This document shows, one piece after another, positions 12,589 through 25,080 of a stretch of 64,000 bases of DNA (positions are counted from its first letter, which is position 1; each line of letters starts with the position of its first letter). Below the pieces are notes generated by a model. The model saw only the letters and a program-made list of their open reading frames with translations. It made no database searches and had not been told where the DNA came from. Made by a program: the position numbers and the translations under genes. Source of the stretch: Mytilus galloprovincialis (Eukaryota; Mollusca; Bivalvia; Mytilida; Mytilidae); the NCBI RefSeq assembly GCF_965363235.1, contig NC_134841.1, forward strand, positions 34,005,440 through 34,069,439, written 5' to 3'.

Positions 12589-12934
12589 GACATAGTGATC
12601 ACACTAACATTGTTTTGATGTACCACTGTAGGAACTGATGTATACCTGCTCCTTTTGGTTCTCTCACATCGTCACTGATAACGAAAACAAATATTGACAA
12701 TAGTTTCTGGAAATTAAGTCACTGTCAGAGTTAATATTATTAATGTTTAAAGGAATGAGTTTAAGAAGAAAATACTGATTCCAGACTTAATGAAAGAATA
12801 AAAGTTCTACAGCAAATAAATATTATAACAGCAATATACATATAAGGAGACATGCAACTTTCAGGCAGAGTTAAATGTAACGGAAAGAAGCAGTCATAGC
12901 CATCAGGCCACCGTTTGACTTTCAACAATGAACA
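12589..12934. other. Region immediately upstream of the GALNT start codon
   Basis: Presumably 5' UTR and promoter-proximal sequence of the minus-strand gene. I see no convincing TATA box or upstream coding exon. A 5' UTR intron cannot be excluded. Confidence 0.35.
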
Positions 12935-13160
12935 AATGAAATTGAAAGGAAATTGGGAATGTGTCAAAGCGACAACAACCCGACCATAGACATGATAGAG
13001 CCGACAACAGCCGAAGGCCACCAATGGGTCTTCAATGTAGCGAGAATTCCCGCACCCGTAGGTGTCCTTCAGCTGGCCCCTAAACATATGTATACTAGTA
13101 CAGTGATAGTGGACGTCATACTAAACTCCGAATTATACACAAGAAACTAAAATTAAAAAT
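12935..13160 (-). mobile_element. Penelope-like element (PLE) 3' tail, solo fragment
   Basis: This ~225-bp sequence recurs at 20218-20420 (same orientation), and at 26685-26885 and 61195-61419 (opposite orientation). At 20.2 and 60.6 kb it is joined to reverse-transcriptase end sequence, which identifies it as the 3' untranslated end of a PLE. Shared words include GTGTCAAAGCGACAACAACC and GGACGTCATACTAAACTCCG. Copies end at a common 3' terminus (CAATTTTATT-like on the element strand) and differ in 5' truncation. Confidence 0.7.
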
Positions 13161-14594
13161 CCATGCTAAATGTGTATAGTAGTCGAGTATAAACTGACAA
13201 AAGGCTCTGAATTAAAAATGTGAAACTTTTCAAACGAAAAAAGTAACGGCATATTTAAAACAAAACAATTTATGAAAAACAAAAACAAAGCAAGCATACA
13301 TTGAGAAAAAACATTTGTATAACCTTATGACAGGATCCAAAACAGCACTTTGTTTTCATTGACATACGATATACCAAACTAAAATCAACCTAAATTGAGA
13401 CTCTGTTACTGTAATGATAGTATAATAATATTACATATAATATAAAAATATAGACCAAGTAAGTGGCTACACGGAGTAGAATGAGTTCTTGTAGTTTCGA
13501 TGTATCTGTATCGTTACGTCGAAGGTACCAATACTGGCTTTTGTATAATGTATATGTGCTTTAGATAGTTTATCGTGTTTCGGTATTTCAGTAGATACTG
13601 CAACATAAATCTAAATATTGCTACTTACCTGTTTTTTACCTGAAATAAACGTGCCTTACAGTAAACACACACAATGTATATGTTTACCTGTACAGGTAAA
13701 ATTAATCAATTAATTACATCCCGGAAGTGAAACTATCTGTGCTTGCCACAGTCTTGTTTGCTATTTTTAAACATGTTAAATTTAGTTATAATTGTGAACA
13801 TTTTATTAAAATAAAATTCTTTATTTTATTTGCAATACCGATTTTTAAACTTTTGCTGAATCACGCCTGGTAAACCATCTAATCTCAACCAACCAAATGG
13901 TTGAGACGGAAAAAAGTATTCTGGCACTTCCTGTTGAGCCTTTCTGGTTCGAAATATCCAAAATAAACACAGGGTAGGTCGACTTTTCGTCAATATACTG
14001 AAAATCGATGAGTTTTTTGTAAAATAGGAGAATGTCATGCCATAGATAATTGAACTAGAATTTGTTTCGTGTAAAACACGGACCAATACGATTTAAAATG
14101 ACATCGGAATGACTTTTCTCCTGCAGGTAAATGTGGCCAGTGCAGTCAGCTATTGACAAAATGACAGTGAAATCATTGATAAACAAACGTATATATCAGT
14201 AAATAAGTATTTTTCTAAAACCTTATAAACATAAAATTACAGTTTGCTCTTTTTCTTTACTAATATAATTTCATTAAGCTAAATATTTTATAAAGTAGAT
14301 CATGTTGAGATTTTCTGGTATCGGTTGAGATATTCTGGAACAATGTTGAGATCTTCTGGTGATTGAAATTTTTCAATTAGCTTAGTATCAATTATAGATA
14401 CAAATGTACAACGGCCAAAATTCATAAACTTGCAGTATATTGTTTGACATTTTAACTGTCATTTTAATCTTGTCTTTTTCAACTGTCATCGTGTCTGTAT
14501 AGTTATGACAGCAGCTTCTAAAGAGACCTTTGGTTGTAATAAAGTGAATACTAGTAGTGAATAGTGAAAAGCTGTGTTTTTTCTGTATTAAAGT

Positions 14595-14720
14595 TCTAGC
14601 GCTGGAGATTAATAGTCTAGCGCTGAAGATTAATAGTCTAGCGCTGGGGATTAATAGTCTAGCGCTGAAGATTAATAGTCTAGCGCTGGAGATTAATAGT
14701 CTAGCGTTTGAGATGCAGTT
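14595..14720. repeat. 21-bp tandem repeat, six copies
   Basis: Units begin TCTAGCGCTG at 14595, 14616, 14637, 14658 and 14679, with a diverged copy at 14700. Each holds the palindrome AGCGCT. Because 21 is a multiple of three, both strands stay open and give 7-residue repeats (NSLALEI on plus). Related single words (CCAGCGCTAG, CAGTGCTGG) continue to about 14830. Confidence 0.85.
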
Positions 14721-15196
14721 TTGCACAGAAGCTATAAAGTCAATAATGTTGTACTATTGATATCTCCAGCGCTAGAATTTATACCTACATCGCTTAACTT
14801 GACATCTCAATTTGCAGTGCTGGGGTTAACATCAGCACTAAACTTTATCTAACTGAGTTTTAAAAATCGTTATCACTAGACAATTTGCACCCCTGCGCTA
14901 TATTAACATAATCAGTGTCAGTGCTTAACTTTGAATCTTCAACACTTTACCTTTATTCTGCCTCATACCGTGGTAAGTTCTTTCTTTATAAAGAATACAT
15001 AGACGTGCCGCAGGGATGGGTCTCTTTATTCATAATCAAATTATTATATATCAACGGGTAGCAATTTCACAAAGTAAAATGTCAGTGGGTCAGTTGTTTT
15101 TCTATTACGTTTTTTTCTATGTTTATAATCAACATGAACAGGAGTAAAACTGCGCAGATTGTAGTATTGATGTTTTAATGAGTCATTAAAATATTC

Positions 15197-15693
15197 ATTG
15201 TAAAAAACGGACGCCTACCGGATGTACAACGGACACTTCATCCGTTGAATGTCCGTTAATTCAAGATTTTGAACATGCTCGAAATTCTCCACCGGACAGA
15301 AGGGACATTGATGGATATCACGGATGTTGAACGGACATGAAACGAAAATTAACGGACGTCTTACGGACATGAACGGATTGTAAAAAGTAATCCGTTCGGC
15401 GTCCGTTTGCACTATCCGTTAAGGTGTAACATGTGCTTAAATCTCCGGTCACACCTTACCAGATAGCGCGAACGGACGCCGAACGGATAACTTTTTTTCA
15501 ATCCGTTCGTTCCGTGAAACGAGTGTTGTTATCCGTTAGACGTCCGTCCATATCTGTTTTCATTTCGTTCAGTATCCTCTTTATCAGTCGACGTCCGGTG
15601 GGTCCGGTGGAAAAAAATTGAGCATGTTAAAAACCTTTGAACGCACGTTCAACGGATGAAGTGTCCAGTAGGCGTCTGTTTATTTTTTACAAT
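15197..15693. mobile_element. 497-bp foldback (long imperfect palindrome)
   Basis: Left arm 15197-15432 and right arm 15440-15693 are reverse complements over nearly their full length. Both outer ends read ATTGTAAAAAA...ACGCCTAC inward, then ACACTTCATCCGTTGAA and AACATGCTC. Both inner ends carry ATCCGTTCGGCGTCCGTT and TAAGGTGTAAC/GACC. The motif AACGGA or its complement recurs about twenty times. No coding capacity. The short open frames at 15215-15412 and 15433-15621 follow from the stop-poor repeat. Confidence 0.8.
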
Positions 15694-16034
15694 ACTCGTC
15701 CGTTCTGTGTTCGTTTTGTATCTGTTACTTGTCCATTATACATCCGTTGGAGGTCCGGTAGACAGGTTTACTAACGGACTTTACCGTCTATCATCTAAAA
15801 CATAATAATAAATAAGTATTATAAAATAATCAAATAATCTTATTTATACTTGTAAAGCATGCATTTTTCTATCGGCAATTCTTGAAATTGTATCAGTATT
15901 TAGATTTTAACTTACCACAGACAGAAAACATATGTATCAGGTTAACCGCAAAAAGGCAAACCCGAATAGTACCGCTCACTGATATATAGTTTTGTTGTTC
16001 ATTTTGTGTCGTCGTCGTCGGTGGCGGCGTCCAC

Positions 16035-16810
16035 AAATATTCACTCTGTGGTTAAAGTTTTTGAAAATTTAATGACTTTCTTAAACTATACTGGATTTCT
16101 ACCAAACTTGGACAGAAACTTGTTTATGATCATAAGATAGTATCCAGAAGTAAATTTTGTAAAAATAAAATTCTATTTGTTCTGTATTTTATTTATAAAT
16201 GGACTTAGTTTTTCTGCGGGGAAACATTACATTCACTCTGTGGTTAAAGTTTTTAAAATTTGAATATCTTTCTTAAACTATACTGGATTTCTACCAAACT
16301 TGGACAGAAGCTTGTTTATGATTATAAGATAGTATCCAGAAGTAAATTTTGTAAAAAAATAAATCTGTATTTCCGTATTATACTTTTAAATGGACTTAGG
16401 TTTTCTGCCAGGAAACAACACATTCACGCTGTGGTTAAATTTTTTAAAAATTTAATAACTTTCTTATACTATTTTAAATGTGTACCAAACTTGGACAGAA
16501 GCTTGTTTGTGATCAAAAGCTAGTATCTAGAAAGGAAATTTTTTAATATTTGGTATCTGTGTATCTGTATTTTACTTATAAATGAACTTAGTTTTTCTTC
16601 CAGTTAACATTGCATACAGTCTGCAGTTAAAGATTTTAAAACATTTATTCGATTCATAAACTATCCTGAAATTTTTACCAAACTTGGACAGAAGCTTCTT
16701 ACAATCAAAAGATAGTATCAAGAGGAATATTTTTATTGATTGTTTTCCTCATTTTTGTTGAGCCTGGGAGTTACAGCAAAAGTAGGCGAGACATTGGGTT
16801 CCGCGGAACC
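16035..16810. repeat. ~190-bp tandem repeat, four copies, with conserved flanks
   Basis: Units begin TTCACTCTGTGGTTAAAG near 16039 and recur near 16230, 16421 and 16614 with increasing divergence. Each contains ACCAAACTTGGACAGAAGCT and AGATAGTATCCAGAAG. A GTCGTCGTCGTCGG tract precedes (about 16008) and GTTGAGCCTGGGAG...TTCCGCGGAACCC follows (16758-16811). I remember this plan from other bivalve genomes. Confidence 0.75.
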
Positions 16811-17495
16811 CTTACGATTTTTTTTTACAATAGAAATTACATTTAATTATTCAAATTAAACTTTAGCATAGCTATTTTAGCAGTTTTTGTCTCTATATAG
16901 TAATATTGTTCGCGTGTTGGATTGCTAGTCGTAGTTAATTTGAACTTTGAAACCTCAGCGCCCATATTTTAACATAATATACTTTATGACACAAAGTAAC
17001 CAGAAAGTCTCAACATTGTGACAGAAAGACTCAACCAGTACCTTTATATCTCAACCATTTAGAATTTTTCATTTCTGTGCTAAGACTAGGCTTGACAATC
17101 AAATAGTCTTGTAATTTACAGAAGTGGTTATCGTAAAGCATTAAAAAACACAAATAATTGACATATTTTCTTGCTAAATCATTAATATCATGGCAGTTCT
17201 ATCGGATTCAAAGCACGTAAACATGATAATCCGTAGGAGAAAAGTGATTGTGACTTCAATTTCAGAAATTTTGAACCAAGAAGAGACATATTAGTTACAA
17301 TTATCATTTATCTATGGCATGACATTCTCCTATTTTACAAAACAATCATTGATTTTCAGTAAATTGACGAAAAGTCGACCTACCCTATGTTTATTTTGGA
17401 TATTTTAAACCAGAAAAGCTCAACAGGAAGTGCCAGAATACTTTTTACCGTCTCAACATTTGGTTGAGATTAGATGGTTTACCAGGCGTGTGAAT

Positions 17496-20092
17496 CATAA
17501 TATACGTTAAGATTTTTGACTGAAAAAATACTGAAGGATGATCTGTCCTCAGTTTCAAAATAACATGCTTTTTAAAACTATATTAATATTGAAAGACCAT
17601 TATATATACATTGATAGTATATTTATAACGGAACATTAAAGTAGAAATAAGATCGTGTCCTTGTTTATGAGTTGTAATCAATTAAAAATTTGGCGGGAAA
17701 CGATTCTCTCTAAATTATTCTTACATTTTAAGTTACATGTTTATCATTAATATTCAATAGCACAGGAGTTGTGATTTTCGGAGTGACAATTTTTGCATGA
17801 ACCTGGCGAGTTTTGGATGTGTCTATGGGCCACTCGATATCTCTCGGCCGGAAGTCAGAATAAAATTCTCGGAACGTCTCTAAAGTTTTCGGTCATTTAT
17901 AAAGGTCTTAACAGGTTGGTATCTACGTCTTTGATATGGTCCCTTGATGACCCTTGACAACGCAGTTATATTTGTTTTAAAACTACCACTGTGCACTGTG
18001 TGCATCTGGGTCAATTATAACGTGGTATTGTCTGTTGTCTCGATAACATGTAAAGTGTATTAACTAATTATGTTTGAAGATTTAACCACGGGATACTATG
18101 TATTTCATCACACTAGACTTACGGGAGATAACATTCTGGTTAAAATATTGTAGTAGATCGGAAAACAGAAAGATAATATTAGATCGGAAAACAGATTATC
18201 AAAAGTATAAATTTTTAATTTACTCGGAATCAAACAAATATATACAAAATAAATAATGTATTTATGTTTCTAGAGAAACTAACAATGATTGAAATCAGAA
18301 TATTTTCAGAGTTGCAATTAAAGTATTTTATATGACAAGATACTCTGCTTTGGTTGGTATTTTTAAATATTCCGATTTGTAAAGCAAACATAAAAATTAA
18401 ATCTAAATAAATTCTTGCATCCTACAAAAAAAAATGTGTATACACAATAATCATTATATTTCTACATTAATTATTTCATACCATTTTAGTTTTTATGTTT
18501 TATGAGTAATTATTGTTTATTTTTTTGTATTGTAATATATCCATAAAACGGAAAGTAAGATCAATTTATTAAATATTTAAATTTTAAACGGTCGTGAATA
18601 AAAATACTTCTGTGTTTTCAATTCATAAAGCATGATTTTAAATCCTTGCAGCTTACAACAACCGTACAAATAATTTACAATAATTACAACAAAATTTAAT
18701 TACAACTATCGGTCTGCGTTCTCAAAAATTCCGGATAAAATGTCAATGAATCCGGAGTCAAAACATTTAATGTAGGCCGTTTGACATTAGATTTCAACTA
18801 TTAGATAAAGATATGTGATGACGCAATTGCGTCTTCTTTTCCTGGGTATCAGTCAGATGCTTTCTATTTACTATTTCGTGCGCTAAAATAGTACTTGCAT
18901 GCAATACTATTAAATTCACTCGTGGAGGCTTATTTTCGTTTTTGTTATCTAAATTCAGGACACGGAAGAAGTGACTTTCAAGCACGGTCATCATTAGTAA
19001 CGGTATTCTGACCTCGAGTTGTTTCTCTTTTGTTTCTTTTTTGAGTCACTGTCCTATTATAAACTTTGACCTTTTCAAAAAGCTGAGGATTGTCTACCCA
19101 AGGAATAGATTCCTTAACTTTGTAATGTATTTAGCCTCTTAAATGTTTTCTTTCGAGCGTCACTGGTGCTTTTTTTGTAGACTTAACTCGTGTCTGGCGT
19201 TGTTTTTTATATCTAAATACCTTTTTATATAAATTGGTTATTTTGAAAGTGTGTACAGGTACATGTATTCATAAACTTCTGAATTGAGAAATTCTTTAGC
19301 AAAACTAAGTTTCTCTGTATAATGTTTGAATTGATTTAAGTAAAATCAGGAAATCCTTAAAATTTGAGATGTTTTATGAGACCAAAATAAGTCTCTTCAT
19401 ATAAGAGGTCCAAATCAATTGCATGCCACAGGTTTAACCGCACACAACATCTACCATGAGTAAAGACAGCTTCAAATACGAGTTGAGAATATAAAGGTAT
19501 TCATTTAGGAAACAAAATATAAAGATATGATAGATTTAATAAATGCATCCAGAATTCCAGATTATAAAGCAAACTGAGTGCATAAATTTATTTTGCGATA
19601 GGTTTGTGCAATTTGCATAAGTCATCCGGTTAGTAGAAATTAGGATTTCCCAATGGGTTATAATCGGAAAAAATATGTACATTCCCAAGTAATATATAAG
19701 ATAGTCGAGCTTTTAAATAACTATTCAAATAGAAGCTGTAAATATATACGTTCAACTGGCTTCTTCTATTCACAGTCAAGTATTTCAATTCAAAAGCAAA
19801 CACAAATTCAGCAACAATCTTTTGGTGACCCGGCAGTCAGCGGTCTTAGGGTCATGTATTGCTTTTCTTTTTTTAAAGAAAGCAACTTGTTTTAAATAAG
19901 GAAAGGATTCAACATGACACCTGGCGGAATATTAGTTTAAAGGTATAAAAGACCCGGATGTTATTGAGTCGAAGTTACTAGTAAAAAAATAAGACCATCA
20001 AAGCAACTAGATTATCTAATTTCACATACAGGTATAATGATGTTCTCTTCTTTCTAAACCTGGCCAAACTTTTCCATTGTGATCCATTTTAA
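17496..20092. other. Intergenic, no gene seen
   Basis: AT-rich non-coding sequence. Short open frames (for example 18794-18994 minus, 19653-19895 plus) lack recognisable domains or splice context. A doubled AGATCGGAAAACAGA lies at 18155-18195. Confidence 0.45.
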
Positions 20093-20217
20093 TTGATATC
20101 TCATCACGAACTAGAGCTTAAAAAAGCAACAGACACATGCAGCTCCTCGTCTAATCTTATCTACCTCGAATTTGACTGCAAGGTTCATCTCAGTACAAGA
20201 CTCTATGATAAAATTGT
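20093..20217 (+). pseudogene. PLE reverse-transcriptase fragment
   Basis: The plus-strand frame reads LELKKATDT...LIYLEFDCKV...TRLYDKI, matching the region after the catalytic YxDD in Penelope-like reverse transcriptases (compare LELEKKDTTDT and LYDKRDEF in the copy at 41.4 kb). It stops where the inverted PLE tail at 20218 begins, so a second PLE inserted head-on into this older one. Confidence 0.55.
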
Positions 20218-21566
20218 GAAAGGAAATGGGGAATGTGTCAAAGCGACAACAACCCGACCATCGATGCAGACAACAGCCGAAGGCCACCAATGAGTCTTCA
20301 ATGTAGCGAGAATTCCCGCACCCGTAGGTGTCCTTCAGCTGGCCCCTAAAAATATGTATACTAGTACAGTGATAATGGACGTCATACTAAACTCCGAATT
20401 ATTCTCAAGAAACTAAAATTAAAAATCATACAAGACTAACAAAGGCCAGAGGCTCCTGACTTGGGACAGGCGCAAAATTGCGGCGGGGTTAAACATGTTT
20501 ATGAGATCTCAACCCTCCCCCTATACCTCTAGCCACTGTAGAAAAGTAAACGCATAACAATACGCACATTAAAATTCAGTTCAAGAGAAGTCCGAGTCCG
20601 ATGTCAAAAGATGTAACAAAAGAAAATAAATAAAATGACAATTTTACATAAATAACAACAGACTTCTAGCAGTTAACTGACATGCCAGCTCCAGACCTCA
20701 ATTAAACTGATTGAAAGATTACGTCTTCATCATATGAAAATCAGACACAATACCTCCCGTTAGAGGTTTAGTATCATACTATCATAAAATATATGAGAAG
20801 AACATAACCCGTGTCATGCCAATAACTGTTTTTTTTTAAATAAATGTGTTTAGTTCTGATACAAAGATCCTATAAGTGAATCAATATTAAAGCCAAAATA
20901 TGCAATCTTTAATTACCTGACAACAGGATCGTAACTATATCCCTTCATAATAAGTCTGTTTAAATGTTTTGTAAACTTTTGAGGTGAATACTAACATTTT
21001 TGTGCTTTGTAAAGAATATTACCATAAAAGATTGGATGTGAAATACCTGAACGTATAAGATGTCTGCATGTTGAGTTATATTTACGAATTATTTCCTTAT
21101 ACCGGTGATAAAATTTAGTAAATGTTTTGACCAGTTTGTGATATCGAAAACCCTGGTGTAATAGTTTTTCAGTAATACATAAATTTCTCTCGCTAAAATC
21201 TAATACGTTGTTACATACACGAGCGAATCGTACAAGTTGAGATATATAAACACCATAAGAAGGTGACAAGGGAACGTCACCATCTAAAAATGGATAATTA
21301 ACAATAGGAAATGAAAAATCATCTATTTTATCATAAATTTTTGTATTAAGCTTCTCGTTAATGATATAGATATCAAGATCGAGGAAAGGGCAGTGGTCAT
21401 TGTTAGTATTAGCTTTATTTAAAGTAAGTTCAACAGGATAAATTTCTTTAGTATACATACTGAAGTCGTCATTATTGAGAGCCAATATATCATCCAAATA
21501 TCTAAAAGTATTGTTAAATTTTTGTATCAAATGTTGTTTCGACGGGTCTTTGCTAATTTTAGTCAT
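20218..21566 (-). mobile_element. 5'-truncated Penelope-like retroelement
   Basis: On the minus strand, an open frame from 21566 to 20991 (191 codons) encodes the C-terminal half of a reverse transcriptase: FRYLDDILAL carries the catalytic YLDD, followed by CPFLDLDIYI, KIYDKIDDFSFPIVNYPFL and GVYISQLVRFARVC. An in-frame TAG at about 20990 is followed by a frame still reading SPQKFTKHLNRLI. Then comes about 460 bp of 3' UTR (20900-20440) and the family tail ending at 20218. The UTR and tail match 60650-61419. The GIY-YIG endonuclease expected downstream of a PLE reverse transcriptase is not seen, so it is not autonomous. Confidence 0.75.
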
Positions 21567-22846
21567 ATATTGAGTTTGTTTTGATGTTTTTGTCGTTTGT
21601 TTTGTCTATCTTTGATGTAATTTTTTAAATTACACAATTTTGGCTGCTGAATCCATATTATTGTCACCTAAACCAATTATTTCTGTTTGTGTTGCTCACA
21701 CAATTTTGTCAGTATGAACAACTGCAAAGTGAGAGGTTTATCTAGATATAAAAGCAGGTTTTACCCACTATTTTCTTCCAATAATGAATGTACCAAGTCA
21801 GAAGTATGACAGTTGTGTTCCATTCTTTCCGTTGGCATAACTTTCGGAACGTTCGGGTATAGATTCTCTTCAAACGCGTAATATTTTATTTGGCTTTGAA
21901 ACTGTTTTGATCTGAGCGCCATTGATGAATCGTATGTAGAAGAAACAAATGTCTGATGTTCCAAAATATAAGCTTAGTACCTTTCATGGTTGTTTTATTT
22001 TAACAAATCACATAAACAAGTAGCGCAAATCAATGAACAGTTTTACATTTTCGCACATTTGGGGATTAAATTTGTTTACTTCTCCGCGCATCGTTTGATT
22101 ATATTTATTTTACAGAAAACACATGTATATAATTCAGATTATATTGTACTCTCACACGTTTTCCAAATTTTAACGCATAGTAATCGCTAAACTATGATTG
22201 TAAAGTTCGACAAACGTAACGATTACGTGCAAAATGTAATGGTAATGCGCGCAAATGTATAAATGCACCGTCTATTCCATACTTTGTATTCTGACTTGGT
22301 ACATTTATTTATTTAACTATCAAATACTGACTGTATGAACCTGTAATCAAGTGTTAATTGTTGTAACAAGACCTAATGTATTTTGTTTGTTGGCACAGGT
22401 TGATTTTTTTAAATGTTGGCATAGGTTGAAGTTAATTCGATGACGTAATGTTTTCTGAAAATTGCGAAAATTCTATTTCACTTTCTGTTCTGAATAAAGT
22501 AACCCATGCATATATATCAATAAATAATTTTACAATAGATATGCATCGATTTCACTTAAAACGTAAAAGACTTTAGACGGGACAGATATTGTACATCCTA
22601 GGAAGGACATTAATTGCTACAGTTTTCGCCAGACTAGATTGCTCGGTGCCTTTGGTAGGACTAATTGGTAAGATTATCATTAGTATAGTAAAGTAAAGAA
22701 ATAGTTTTGTTATTATAATTGGTTAAAATATATAATACTTAATACAATGAGTAAACAAACTGTAACATTCTGTTTTGAATAATATGTTATAAAATGTTAT
22801 ACAAAATGCTTAAGAAATGACTGTAATATTTTTTCTGTCTATGAAG
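21567..22846. other. Intergenic, no gene seen
   Basis: AT-rich sequence with short chance open frames only (for example 21761-21964 minus, 21990-22190 plus). Confidence 0.4.
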
Positions 22847-22934
22847 AAATAACATTAAATATTTGGTGCACACTGAATAACGCGCGTAGCGGGTTATTTA
22901 ACAGTGTGCACCACATATTTTTTTATGTTATTTC
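22847..22934. repeat. 88-bp hairpin element with AATAACGCGCG core
   Basis: Inverted arms: GAAATAACATTAAATATTTG pairs with the right side ending ATGTTATTTC; GGTGCACACTG pairs with CAGTGTGCACC; the centre pairs AATAACGCGC with GCGGGTTATT. Almost the whole 88 bp can fold. It looks like a miniature hairpin transposon. Confidence 0.7.
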
Positions 22935-23489
22935 GAATTGGCTTGAATCTGAATTTGAAAATAAGTGAGTGTAATATCCTTACCTTAACCTTATTCTCTC
23001 CGCGCCAGAAGTCGCACAAGGCCTCAATTTTGGGTTTATTCTGCGTTTCTGGTTTCTGTAACGAGCTCTTTTTTTTAAGAGCTGGGTTGTAAGCCCATCG
23101 TCCAACCTCTGCTCCGGTGGTCTTATTGCATGAGAGGCTGTAACTGGCAGGAAAGACTTACGCACTCAGCTCTCCTTTTCACAGCAAGTGAGTGTTTGTC
23201 ATATAATTAAATCATTTTACAACAGTTCTACATGTTTCGATTTAGTGAATATGTTATTCAGCACTTTTTTTTTTACACCATTCATACAAAAATAAATGTA
23301 TTTCGACTCAGTAGAAACTTATCGCTTTGCCGACAACATAAGTTTTGTTTTGATTGTTGATAATGTCTTTCAATTAGTTTTTTTTTGTACTCAATACTTG
23401 AAAATTCCAAAAATATATCCAAACTAAAGGTTTGGGACAACTTCGGAGTTTCTGTTTTTGTTATTTTTTAATAATAGATAAGTCACAGC

Positions 23490-25080
23490 ATTATAATAAT
23501 AAACAAGAACGCACGCCAGAACAACGGAACCCAGGGCTAATTTCAGCATGTTCAGAGTTTAAGTTAAAATAATGACCTTTTCATGAGTTATGCAATACTT
23601 AACCTTTCGGAAACATTTTGCAAAATCTGTGCCATTGGACTTCTACATGCTTAGAAATCAATGGACCACAACTGCCACCAAAAGGCTCGTGATCACGTCC
23701 GTTGATTTAAGAATTAAGTTCCACATGCGACTTCGACTTCGGTCGTGATACTCCAATACAATATGTTGATCAGCAATACTAAGTGATAAGGCAGCATGCA
23801 ATAGTCAATTGGCAATTGCCTCTTATCTTATCATAAGACAACAACAAATTCATAAACCATCGGTCATGTAAATTTTCTTACCCTGAAACATGACCAAATC
23901 TGAAATTTTGAAATTGAAACATTTCTTTTCATGACAAAAGATAGACATTACTACATACACAGCACAGACATTTAAAAATTAAAACGAACAAAAAACAACA
24001 CTAAAAATTAAAACAAGAGCAACACGAACCACATTGATACAACACTAGGGGTTGTTTCATATCCTCCGGATGGGTAAGCAAATACTGCTTTACATCTATC
24101 ACCCTTCGTGGTATTTATGTTAGTACAAACCCCTTGATAAAGTCTTATTCAACAGGACACATCCGAGGAAAATGTTAATGTCATTTTCAGAAAATTGTTT
24201 GAATCAGAGTGATTTCGTACATAGAAGATTCCCCCTTATCCCCCCCCCCCCCCCACGGTCATGGTCTGTCACTATTGGTTAGCGTCATTGGTCATGTAAG
24301 ATCCCCCCTTACCCCCCGCGAACCCAACCTAAGGCAATACGGATTCACGCCGCCCGTATACTAAATAAAGGCAACAGTAGTATACCGCTGTTCAAAACTC
24401 ATATATCCATGGACAAAAAACAAAATCGGGGTAACAAACTGAAACCGAGGGAAACGCATTAAATATAAGAGGAGAACAACGACACAACACTAAAATGTAA
24501 CACACACAGAAACGGACAAAGCATCAGACAAAATCCCACGAGAATAACAAATTTAACACCAAAGCCAAATACATGAATTTGGGATAGACAAGTACCGTGA
24601 CACGTCTTATCGCAATGTGAAATTACACTAAAAAATAAGAGAAAACAAACGACGCAACGTTAAAATGTAACACACACAGAAACGAACAATAATATAACAA
24701 TGGCCATATTCCTGACGTGGTTCAGGACATTTTTAAAGGAAAAAATGGTGGGTTGAACCTTGTTTTGTGGCATGCCAAACCTCGCACTTTAATGGCAATG
24801 TTAAATATAACATTGAAATGACAACATAATATTACAGGACTACAATACAAATAAATAGGAGAACGTAATTTAGACAAAGAAACACATGATTAATGAATAA
24901 CAAAAAGCATCAGGTTTAAAATTCAATACGTCAAAAACGCGCCTCGTCCACACAAGACTCACCAGTGACGCCCAGATATAAAAGATCGAAAGCGAAAAAT
25001 AGTACAAAGTTGAACAGCACTGAAGATCAAAAGTTGAAAAAGGCTGTGTCAAATACGGCTATGTTTTTATCCTTGGGATA
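23490..25080. repeat. Patchwork of interspersed repeats
   Basis: Several low-coding pieces that I remember as high-copy mussel repeats. 24030-24170 has CCTCCGGATGGGTAAGCA and is related to 41175 and 42370. 24475-24500 and 24655-24690 both hold ACAC(T)AAAATGTAACACACAC-like words. 24690-24800 holds CCATATTCCTGACGTGGTTC, related to 25655. 24930-25060 holds CGCGCCTCGTCCACACAAGA. A C-tract lies at 24239-24256. No gene seen. Confidence 0.5.

Larger units (their letters stand above)
13857..17495. mobile_element. 3.6 kb composite unit bounded by ~190-270 bp inverted repeats
   Basis: The left arm (13857-14050) and right arm (17311-17495, reversed) share CGCCTGGTAAACCATCTAAT, CTGGCACTTCCTGTTGAG, GTCGACTTTTCGTCAAT and TAAAATAGGAGAATGTCATG. 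Weaker pairing (CTTTTCTCCTGC against CTTTTCTCCTAC) extends the arms to about 14125 and 17230. Subterminal copies of GTTGAGAT...TTCTGG follow on the left (14303-14361) and related words on the right (17008-17056). I see no transposase gene. Inside are three other repeats listed separately. Probably a non-autonomous DNA transposon. Confidence 0.7.

Noticed and set aside
14557-14760. Plus-strand open frame with heptad NSLALEI repeats as a coiled-coil protein
   Set aside because: A by-product of the 21-bp satellite; the opposite strand is open too, and there is no start or splice context.
15215-15621. Open frames within the foldback as a gene pair
   Set aside because: Explained by stop-poor TCCGTT repeats on both arms; the proteins mirror the inverted repeat.
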